Below, piece after piece: positions 6,322 to 12,151 of a DNA stretch of 12,804 bases. The position numbers and the translations under genes are program-made. Below the pieces are notes generated by a model. The model was not told where the DNA came from and made no database searches. It saw nothing but the letters and a program-made list of their open reading frames with translations. This DNA comes from Puniceicoccales bacterium (lineage in GTDB: Bacteria; Verrucomicrobiota; Verrucomicrobiia; Opitutales; JAIRLM01). Positions within the stretch are counted from its first letter, which is position 1; each line of letters begins with the position of its first letter. Location of the stretch: the NCBI GenBank assembly GCA_031287845.1, contig JAITSI010000077.1, forward strand, positions 1-12,804, written 5' to 3'.

Positions 6322-6789
6322 TCAAAGGTTTTCCCGGCCGGCTACGGCAATGCGCGGCAGAGGGCTCCAGCGGGGAATTTTTTCCCCGGCCAGGCGCAGG
6401 CACACCTGCCATTCTCCGCCGTCGCAGCGCAGGGCAAATTCTTCCACGTGCTCCGCCATGGCGCTTTGCTCCGAAAAATTTCCTTCCCCCAGGCGCCGGT
6501 GCAACCGGCCGGCCGGCCGTTCGAAGAAATAGATGCGGATGCCGGACTCCGTTTCCCAGCGGTAGCCGTCGGGTTTCCAGCAGCGTAGGAGCCGGGGGTC
6601 CACGGCCGTCAGATCCTCCTCCAGGGCCCGCAGCAGGCGCGCCCGGGTGAGGGCATTTTCCAGCGTACAAACTTCCCGGCCAATGGTTCCCGCCAGGGCA
6701 TGGCATAGGCGCTGGGCCAGGACCAGAAATGTGCCCAGCAGCGAAAGGGCCAGGAGAAATTCCAGCAGGGAAAAGCCGCGGGAGCGCAT
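6322..6789 (-). CDS. Type IV pilin-like / pseudopilin protein (minor, GspJ-like?)
   Basis: A 155-aa protein with a textbook type III (prepilin) signal: a short basic leader MRSRG, cleavage expected after Gly5, then FSLLEFLLALSLLGTFLVLAQ, with Glu at position +5 of the mature protein and a hydrophobic helix. Prepilin peptidase would cut and methylate Phe6. The rest is a short globular part, including 'GYRWETESGIRIYFFERPAGRL' and 'VEEFALRCDGGEWQVCLRLAG', which resembles minor pseudopilins of type II secretion (PulJ/GspJ) that measure strand-rich heads; that subclass is a guess. Start is ATG 6789; no strong ribosome binding site is seen. It is divergent from rnpB and precedes folA by 40 bp. No other pilus or T2SS genes are in the window, so it is an isolated component here. 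Confidence 0.7.
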   Translation of the reverse strand: MRSRGFSLLEFLLALSLLGTFLVLAQRLCHALAGTIGREVCTLENALTRARLLRALEEDLTAVDPRLLRCWKPDGYRWETESGIRIYFFERPAGRLHRRLGEGNFSEQSAMAEHVEEFALRCDGGEWQVCLRLAGEKIPRWSPLPRIAVAGRENL

Positions 6790-6898
6790 GAATTTTTTCT
6801 AGGCCTGGAAATTTCTTTTTGCAATCCAGCCCGGCGGCGAATGCGCCGATCGGCCAGCGCCGGGGGGAAAATTTTTTTTCATCGAGCGCCAAGGATCC

Positions 6899-6904
6899 TT
6901 GACA
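6899..6904 (+). promoter_or_regulatory. Possible -35 box of rnpB
   Basis: A perfect TTGACA lies about 30 bp before the predicted 5' end of RNase P RNA. No convincing -10 box follows at 16-18 bp (ctggct at best), so the promoter is tentative. Confidence 0.3.
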
Positions 6905-6930
6905 GGGCGGGAAAAAACTTCCTGGCTGGG

Positions 6931-7297
6931 GTCGAGGGGAAGGCGTTCGCCCCCGGGAGCGATCCCGGCGGGAGGAAAGTCCGGACACCGCAGAGCAGGA
7001 TTCCCGGTGAAAGCCGGGGCGGGAGGGATCCCGACGGACAGTGTCACAGAAAATAAACCGCCCACCGCGGGGTGGGTAAGGGTGAAATGGTGGGGTAAGG
7101 GCCCACCGCGTCTCCGGGCGACCGGGGCGGCAGGACAAACCCAATCCGGTGCAAGGCGGAATAGGAGGTCGGGTTGCTCGCCCAATGGCCTCGGGTACGC
7201 CGCACCTCCCCAGGGAGGAGTGTCCTTCGGGGCGCTAGATAAATGAACGCCGCGGTCCGGATGATGGGCCGCACAGAATCCGGCTTACCCCTCACAC
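6931..7297 (+). ncRNA. rnpB: RNase P RNA, bacterial class A
   Basis: The catalytic RNA that removes 5' leaders from pre-tRNAs. Conserved blocks appear in the right order: GAGGAAAGTCCGGAC (6972-6986), CACAGAAAATAAACCGCC (about 7045-7062), GGTAAGGGTGAAA (7075-7087), the GCAAGGCGGAATAGG-type segment near 7153, TAGATAAATGAACGCC (7236-7251) and ACAGAATCCGGCTTA (7273-7287). End helices can be drawn: P1 from GAGGGG (6934-6939) with CCCCTC (7288-7293), and P2 from GGCGTTC (6942-6948) with GAACGCC (7245-7251). The length of about 365 nt is normal. Exact ends are set by P1 and are good to a few bases. A weak hairpin without a T tract follows, so no clear terminator is seen. The gene is divergent from the pseudopilin gene. 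Confidence 0.95.
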
Positions 7298-7329
7298 CGC
7301 CGCGCCGGGGCGGATGTCCAATCGGATGG

Positions 7330-7500
7330 ATCCCATTGGCTGGCCCCCTTCCTTCCGCGCAGGGTGCGGACCCACGCACGGCCATGGGCTCTGCCATCAG
7401 CTCCGCTGCGCCACGCTTCCCCCGGCCGTCGGTGCCATGGCCATGGCATTCCGCGGAGGGAATTGGCAATGGGGCGCGGCAGCCCCCTTTTATTTTGCGA
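7330..7500 (-). repeat. Degenerate copy of the MITE-like repeat (copy 5)
   Basis: Between rnpB and the next gene (about 300 bp), the plus strand reads like copy 1 with many changes: ...ggctctgcc, then cttcccccggcc, the gtgccatgg region, gcggagggaattggcaat, and ggggcgcggcagccccctt. The 9-bp stem of the hairpin is broken (GCAATGGGG against CCCCTTTTA), as expected for an old copy. No terminal inverted repeats are recognisable. Nothing else is seen in this stretch. Confidence 0.55.
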
Positions 7501-7603
7501 CGGCTTCCGCTGTCCATGGAAATCCTGCGAAAAATTTGCTCGGGATTCTGCGAATCGTGTTTTTTTCTCGCAGGTCATTGCAAAGTTTGCCACGGAGGGC
7601 GGC

Positions 7604-7939
7604 ATGTCTTTCGACTCCATACCGGGCGGGTTCTTCGCTTGCCCAATCCGCAAGGTTTTGAGCCAGAACCGCTACACGTTGGAAACGAAGGGGTCGATTC
7701 CCACCGGATGGAAGGTTTTGTACGCCACCGTAAAGGCCCTGGAACTGCTTGCCATTCCGCTGCTGGCGGCTGTTTCCGTCGCCTGGCTGCCGCTGGGGCT
7801 GCTATTGCTGCTTGTGGCACTGGCCATGCGCATGTGCGGTTCTAAAGATGCCTATTCCACGGTCATAGGCTTGGCAATTTGGCCCCTATCCGGTATTTTG
7901 AAAATGTTTGCATGCACACTCGGAAAGGGAGATGCCTAA
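7604..7939 (+). CDS. Small membrane protein with a hydrophobic hairpin, unrecognised
   Basis: A 111-aa protein starting MSFDSIPGGFFACPIRK. ATG 7604 is preceded by GGAGGG (7594-7599), a good ribosome binding site. The frame continues open upstream, but that part lies in the degenerate repeat, so the internal ATG is preferred. After about 40 polar residues come two nearly continuous hydrophobic stretches (about 42-57 and 58-76: ELLAIPLLAAVSVAW, LPLGLLLLLVALAM). A shorter one follows at about 87-103. The hairpin arrangement resembles that of the next two genes, although sequence similarity to them is not obvious. It is the first gene of a same-strand group of three, separated from the second by another degenerate repeat. 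No family is recognised; an inserted membrane protein is the only functional statement supported. Confidence 0.65.
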   Translation: MSFDSIPGGFFACPIRKVLSQNRYTLETKGSIPTGWKVLYATVKALELLAIPLLAAVSVAWLPLGLLLLLVALAMRMCGSKDAYSTVIGLAIWPLSGILKMFACTLGKGDA

Positions 7940-7949
7940 TATTCCAAAA

Positions 7950-8095
7950 GTTGGATCCCGCGGACCCGGTTTGCCGGTCGATGGTCCAGCGGGGGCCGTG
8001 CCCGTTTGCAAATCTCCTCCCGTGGAGTAGCGTTCCCAATTGTGGCGGAGCCGGTGGTGAGGGCCCAGGCCGGGGCCGGCCGTTCCCCGGTGCCG
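7950..8095 (+). repeat. Degenerate copy of the MITE-like repeat (copy 6)
   Basis: The gap between the 111-aa and 313-aa genes contains ggacccggtttgccggtcga (compare ggacccgtaaac..gccggttgacgg in copy 4), then cgtttgcaaatctcctcccgtgg (compare cctttgccaatcccc.gcccacgg), cccaattgtggcggagc, and agggcccaggccgg..ggccgg. The order matches the array, but identity is low. The remaining ~140 bp up to 8234 shows nothing I recognise. Confidence 0.5.
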
Positions 8096-8234
8096 CAGCG
8101 CCCCTGGGTCACCCATCTTTTGCGGGGCAAATTTGATGGCGTGTCCGTTCCTCCAATCCATCGGAAAGGACCCAAGGCCGGGCGGAGATCGCAAACGGCT
8201 TGCCTTTTCTCCTGTGCCGCATTTCTGGTAGGCT

Positions 8235-9176
8235 GTGCCTTCGGCGAGCAAAATCTCTGTTTTGGCAATCGGCGATGCCGCGATGCGGACGATCGGGAAG
8301 GCGTCCCTGCTCGGAGTCACGGCCCTGGCAACGGTTGGCGTGGTGGTGACCGTGGTGCTTTTTTGGGCAGCCGTCTCCGTGCCCTTCGCCGTCCTGTGGC
8401 CGGTGGGGATTGCCTGCGGCTGCGTAGCCATCCTCGCCTTGCTCATCTTCGCCACCGTCCCCTGCAGGGATAGGATTTGGGAAAATTTTGAATCCATGCT
8501 CAGGGAGAAGTCAAAGAATTGGAATTGGGAAAATATTGAATCCATGCCCAAGGAAAGGCAAAAAGAGCTGTGGCAAAAAATTCGATTCTGCTTTCCGAAA
8601 TATATTCGGATTAGGAAAACTCTTTACACCAATCTACTTCCGGAGGAACCTCCGCTGGAAATTTTTGAAGACGTGGGAAAAGATTTCAAAAAAAACAAGG
8701 GTATTAAAAGAGTGTTATTTGACAACTTCTATTGTGGTTTCCTATTCTTTTTGGCTGAAACTGGAGACGATGACATGGCGCATGACCTTTTGGAAATACT
8801 GCACATGCTTCCCTGTGATTTGCTTTCCCATACCATTAGCGATGTGAGATGCTGTAAAGAACTTCCGGTTTACGGAAGACTGTTTCAGCACTGTTCCGAT
8901 AAGCGCATTTTGGTGAGTGCGCTGCAATTGCTCTCAACGCGATTTTCTCCCGCACGCCTTCGGGAAATCTTTACCTGGAAGGAGGAGAAGAAGGAGGAGA
9001 AGAAGGAGGAGAAGGACTCGGTTTCCCAGCTTTGGGAAGCAATCAGTGCAGGTGCAAGAAAAAGCATGAGCGTTCAAAGGGAGTGGAATCGCCTATTGAA
9101 ATATATGGATTTCAAGGGAAATTTTGCGGGTCCTGAGCCTAGCCGAAAGAGGCGCCAGGATCAAAAAATCTTTTGA
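8235..9176 (+). CDS. Hairpin-anchored protein, 313 aa, member of a local shuffled family
   Basis: Unrecognised. An N-terminal polar stretch of about 23 residues is followed by a bilobed hydrophobic region (about 24-49 and 50-75), then a charged segment with a 16-residue duplication (82-113). A helical domain spans about 120-245, then a (KEEK)3 tract (249-260) and a basic tail. The GTG 8235 start is chosen because residues 1-42 then align without gaps to the 806-aa protein: Ser3, Ala4, Leu10, TAL 29-31, Gly35, VV 37-38 and VL 41-42 are identical. ATG 8283 is the alternative. Residues 180-245 align with the protein at 12152-12804 (D.A..L.IL..LP......H, C.D..I, LRLL/LQLL). Base composition drops sharply from GC-rich in the hairpin to AT-rich after about 8470. 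A membrane-tethered or secreted effector-like protein is possible but unproven. Confidence 0.7.
   Translation: MPSASKISVLAIGDAAMRTIGKASLLGVTALATVGVVVTVVLFWAAVSVPFAVLWPVGIACGCVAILALLIFATVPCRDRIWENFESMLREKSKNWNWENIESMPKERQKELWQKIRFCFPKYIRIRKTLYTNLLPEEPPLEIFEDVGKDFKKNKGIKRVLFDNFYCGFLFFLAETGDDDMAHDLLEILHMLPCDLLSHTISDVRCCKELPVYGRLFQHCSDKRILVSALQLLSTRFSPARLREIFTWKEEKKEEKKEEKDSVSQLWEAISAGARKSMSVQREWNRLLKYMDFKGNFAGPEPSRKRRQDQKIF
8478..8573 (+). repeat. Tandem duplication of 48 bp in the 313-aa gene
   Basis: Two imperfect 48-bp units encode WENFESMLREKSKNWN and WENIESMPKERQKELW (residues 82-97 and 98-113). Both contain a tgggaaaat.ttgaatccatg segment. They form a charged helical linker just after the membrane hairpin. 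Confidence 0.8.
8979..9014 (+). repeat. In-frame 12-bp triplet repeat encoding (KEEK)3
   Basis: Three copies of aaggaggagaag encode KEEKKEEKKEEK (residues 249-260). A perfect 12-bp tandem repeat can gain or lose units without shifting frame. Confidence 0.85.
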
Positions 9177-9211
9177 CTTGTCTAGGCTTTCAATCCGCAT
9201 AGCGTTCGTCG

Positions 9212-11632
9212 GTGTATTCAGCGATCGACGGGAATCATCTGGTGCAGCTCATGCCGCACCTGGTTCGGCCGCTGACCGTTGTGGCCGTTAGCTCCACCGC
9301 CTTGCTCGCCACGGGGACGGTCGTGGTTGCGGTCCTCATTGCCCTGGCCATCCTTCCCCTGTTCTTTGCCATTCCCCTGGCCGCCGCGCTCTTTCTCGGC
9401 GCACTGGCCGGTGGAATTATCTCCATTTGCCTTGGAAGATGGAAGCCGGCGCAATCGCATATTCCCTTGCCGGAAAAGCAAGGCAATTCCCTGTCCAAAC
9501 TCCAGATCTCCTCCTCGCAGGTCCCTCTGGACTTTTCCCCTCCACAGTTCCCGCTGGACTCTCTCTCCAATCAGGTTTCCCCGGATTCTTCCCCTAGGCA
9601 GGTTTCCCTGGGCGATGGGGTCGACCTTGTCCCGGAGACGAATGAACGGCCCGGGGCGGATGAGCTGATACGGGAGCAAACCCAGGAAGAAATTAGCTCG
9701 GCATCGCAAATAATCCAGGAATTGCTTCGTGGGGTAGAGGTTCTCAGTGAAAGAGTTAAGGATTTTCAAACCGGTGATCAATACAGTGACATAATTAATG
9801 GTCCCTGGATTGGTCAAATGGCACGGCCATGTAATGGCGAAATTAAAGATTTCCTAGAGAAGTTATGCGAGCAATTTACCAATTTAAAAGGACAATCGGT
9901 TGGACATTTGCAACAACTTTTATCCCATTTTAGGGAAATCGTAGATGGCGCTGATCCATTTTGGCGGCTAATTGCCGCGGACCCTCCCCGGCGGTCTGAA
10001 AGGGACAGTGGATTGACAAAGCGGGTACCGCTGATAGATTTCATGGAAATCGTTGCCTCTGGGAAAGCGGACTGGGATCTTGCCTGGAAATGGTTTCTGC
10101 TAGAGGAGGGTGGGCTTGCCAATACGGAGCGACACAATGAATTGATAAAACATTTTGACACATGGAATAGTTTTGATCCTATTTTTTTTCAATTTACCAG
10201 ACGCAATTTTCCCCTGCGGGAGGAATTGACTTTGGCAATGGCAAACATTGCCGCGAATTGCACTGAAATTATACAGGGAAGAGGAGTTTTATTTGCCAAT
10301 TTTAGTAATATGTGTAGAAAAAATCCTTTCATTCAATCAGAATTTAAAAGCATGGTCCATGCCATTGAAGATGGCACCAGATTGCTTCGTGCGCTTGGGA
10401 TGCCCCTCGATCGAAGTGAGATTGTGCTGTGGTATAATTTTTTACTGGAAAAGTGTGTGCGAGCAATAAATGGGCGGTTGAGTGTCTGTGGCTATGGCAG
10501 TTCGATCGACTTTGAAAAAGTTCAAATATCCTTGCCCGTTGCCGGCGTAGCGAAATTCCCGGTGCTGGAAATGGTCCCCGGCGCAGCGGACTCTGAGATT
10601 AAGAATATCCCATTGAATACAATTGTGGCCATGAGGGATAGAATTCTGAAAATTGTCGTTGACAATTGGTGGCTATTCGAGGGTCTATTCAAAGATTGGA
10701 TCAATGCAAGGCTCCAACGGCGCTTTGGGTTCACCATCGCCGGCATGGGAGGTGTGAGCCTAGTTTTTCAAATGCACATTTCCGCCGTGGAAAGGTGCGT
10801 CCTGCGGATATTTGACGATGAATTGGAGCAAATGTCATTTTACAACGCAATGCTGGGGCATTCCTATGAAGCAAAGACTCGGAAAAATCCCAATCTCAGC
10901 GGCAGGGCCATTGCCTATGCGGCAGTTGGCGAAAGAATGGAAGAGGGCGGCGGCGATCCTTCGCCCACCTTTTCCGCTAGAGTTTTGCCGGATCCCAATG
11001 GCAAATTGCGAATCCTTGCCATGACGTCGGCGGGTGACCGAACGCTCCGCCAGGTGGTGCAAGGGTCGGTCAACTTTCAACCGACGGAGGAGCTTTTGCA
11101 GAGCTGCGTCCGGGCCCAGCTGCTCAATTCCATTGCCGGGCAATTGGATGGCCATGGGGGAAATTTAATGGTGGACGCGCAGGGTACCGTGCGGGCCATC
11201 GATTCGGACCTCACTTTCCCTCCCTGGGACATGCATTGGGAAGGGAAAAGGATGGAGCGAAATTTGAAGGCAGCCTTTCGCGTGGGGAAAGGCGGGGAAA
11301 TTTCTTCCGAAAAATGGGAATCGGAAAAGGAGGAACTAATGAAGAGCATGGTTATGAAACTACCTCCGCTGACGCAGAAGATGAAACAAATGCTAGAGCA
11401 CATGGTTTCCAATGAGAGCAGGGCATGGATGCGCCAACTGTTGAAGGAAAATCATTTTACCAAATCGGAAATTCAGGCGGCGATGAACCGGCTCACCGTT
11501 ATAAAACGGCAATTGCCGGCGGTGCAGATTGTGGAAGAAAGCGAATATCTTTCCCTATTCACGGGGGAAAATTCTCCATTTACCCGGGAGAACTGCATCC
11601 TGCGGCGCGTGTTAGACGGCACTGCCATTTGA
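9212..11632 (+). CDS. Large hairpin-anchored protein, 806 aa, with a kinase-like C-terminal motif
   Basis: Unrecognised as a whole. The order is: polar N-terminus (1-19); bilobed hydrophobic hairpin (about 20-47 and 48-75); a Pro/Ser/Gln-rich linker with four 9-residue repeats (103-138); a long, mostly helical middle (about 150-500); then a segment with features of an atypical kinase. The latter are a Gly-rich stretch AGMGGVSLVF (510-519), ERCVLRIFDDE (527-537, Arg532 where a Lys is usual), a hinge-like KLRILAMTSAGDRTLRQVV, and QLDGHGGNLMVDAQGTVRAIDSDLTFPP (644-671). Asp646, Asn651 and Asp664 mimic the D..xxN...ID.D pattern of PI3/4-kinase-like and HipA-like folds. A helical tail follows. GTG 9212 is chosen from the gapless match to the 313-aa protein; the ribosome binding site is weak. 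Kinase activity is inference; a lipid or protein kinase effector is one option. Confidence 0.75.
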   Translation: MYSAIDGNHLVQLMPHLVRPLTVVAVSSTALLATGTVVVAVLIALAILPLFFAIPLAAALFLGALAGGIISICLGRWKPAQSHIPLPEKQGNSLSKLQISSSQVPLDFSPPQFPLDSLSNQVSPDSSPRQVSLGDGVDLVPETNERPGADELIREQTQEEISSASQIIQELLRGVEVLSERVKDFQTGDQYSDIINGPWIGQMARPCNGEIKDFLEKLCEQFTNLKGQSVGHLQQLLSHFREIVDGADPFWRLIAADPPRRSERDSGLTKRVPLIDFMEIVASGKADWDLAWKWFLLEEGGLANTERHNELIKHFDTWNSFDPIFFQFTRRNFPLREELTLAMANIAANCTEIIQGRGVLFANFSNMCRKNPFIQSEFKSMVHAIEDGTRLLRALGMPLDRSEIVLWYNFLLEKCVRAINGRLSVCGYGSSIDFEKVQISLPVAGVAKFPVLEMVPGAADSEIKNIPLNTIVAMRDRILKIVVDNWWLFEGLFKDWINARLQRRFGFTIAGMGGVSLVFQMHISAVERCVLRIFDDELEQMSFYNAMLGHSYEAKTRKNPNLSGRAIAYAAVGERMEEGGGDPSPTFSARVLPDPNGKLRILAMTSAGDRTLRQVVQGSVNFQPTEELLQSCVRAQLLNSIAGQLDGHGGNLMVDAQGTVRAIDSDLTFPPWDMHWEGKRMERNLKAAFRVGKGGEISSEKWESEKEELMKSMVMKLPPLTQKMKQMLEHMVSNESRAWMRQLLKENHFTKSEIQAAMNRLTVIKRQLPAVQIVEESEYLSLFTGENSPFTRENCILRRVLDGTAI
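9518..9625 (+). repeat. Four 27-bp in-frame tandem repeats in the linker of the 806-aa gene
   Basis: Units start with CAG at 9518, 9545, 9572 and 9599 and encode QVPLDFSPP, QFPLDSLSN, QVSPDSSPR and QVSLGDGVD (residues 103-138). The spacing is exact while the sequence has diverged, which points to an old duplication of a disordered linker between the membrane hairpin and the soluble domains. Confidence 0.75.
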
Positions 11633-11679
11633 TGGGAATTATTGGAAGCCTTTTTACGTTCTATTGGAAATTTCTATCT

Positions 11680-11994
11680 TCAATCAAATTCATTGGCGGT
11701 CCTGTCAATGCTGGCTAAAAGATCATCGATGGACGCGTGGACAATGCATTTGCCAGGATTCTCTGCGCTAGGCAGGCGCCGTAAAATTTTTTCCCGCGTA
11801 AGCACCTCATCCTTTTCTTCTGTGATTGATTTCATAGGATTCAGCAAGTAGCGGGACAGGGAAATTTTTTTCCGCGTAGCTTCTCCGCAAGCGGCTCCGG
11901 AAGATAGGTAACGACAGAAATACTTCGCATGGCAGTTTGGATTCACTGCGAAAACACAATGCCCGGCAACAAAAATATTTCTCCCAAAAATCAA
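11680..11994 (-). CDS. Small Cys-containing ORF, unrecognised
   Basis: A 104-codon frame from TTG 11994 to TGA 11680. GAGG (12003-12006) lies 8 nt before the TTG, and the TTG overlaps the TGA of the preceding frame as TTGA, typical of translational coupling. The N-terminal half has GHCVFAVNPNCHAKYFCRYL, four Cys/His-rich positions in the first ~30 residues, faintly like small proteins with a 'C-AVNP..C..C' pattern. The C-terminal half is charged and helical (SITEEKDEVLTREKILRRLP, then SIDDLLASIDRTANEFD). A shorter start at the internal ATG (MKSITEEKDEV) is possible. It lies tail to tail with the 806-aa gene, with about 47 bp between stops. It could be a small metal-binding protein or the surviving cistron of a decayed operon. 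No function is assigned. Confidence 0.5.
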   Translation of the reverse strand: MIFGRNIFVAGHCVFAVNPNCHAKYFCRYLSSGAACGEATRKKISLSRYLLNPMKSITEEKDEVLTREKILRRLPSAENPGKCIVHASIDDLLASIDRTANEFD

Positions 11995-12146
11995 AATTTT
12001 TTCCTCAGAAAGATGACGGCCAACAGGGCGACGATGGAGGGCCCCTTGACGGCGCGGAAGGTGCTGGCCTGGCGGGCGTAGCGGTGGAAGTCGGCGGAGA
12101 GGGCGCTTTCGGCGGGGCGCGTCTGGCGTCTGGCGTCCCAGCTTCC
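11991..12146 (-). pseudogene. C-terminal remnant of a membrane-protein gene
   Basis: A 51-codon open frame bounded upstream by a TAG (12147-12149) and lacking any start codon. It translates to a convincing protein tail: ...LSADFHRYARQASTFRAVKG, then a hydrophobic PSIVALLAVIF and a basic LRKKF end. Nearly every third base is G or C (GCC, CTC, TTC, CGC, GTC runs), unlike the AT-rich sequence on both sides, so this looks like conserved coding history rather than chance. The upstream body has been lost by deletion or rearrangement at about 12146, next to the stop codon of the right-edge gene. The parent family is not recognised. Confidence 0.45.
12003..12006 (-). promoter_or_regulatory. Ribosome binding site supporting the TTG start at 11994
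   Basis: Minus-strand GAGG(A) with an 8-nt spacer to TTG. It sits inside the last codons of the upstream open frame, as expected for coupled genes. Confidence 0.45.
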
Positions 12147-12151
12147 CTAAG

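Noticed and set aside
6260..7144. Long minus-strand frame over the rnpB 5' half
   Set aside because: It crosses the conserved RNase P RNA blocks on the opposite strand and has no protein-like features.
7364..7603. N-terminal extension of the 111-aa membrane protein
   Set aside because: It lies in the degenerate repeat copy; ATG 7604 has a good ribosome binding site.
8006..8473. 155-codon plus-strand frame before and inside the 313-aa gene
   Set aside because: Out of frame with the hairpin-coding sequence and begins in the degenerate repeat.
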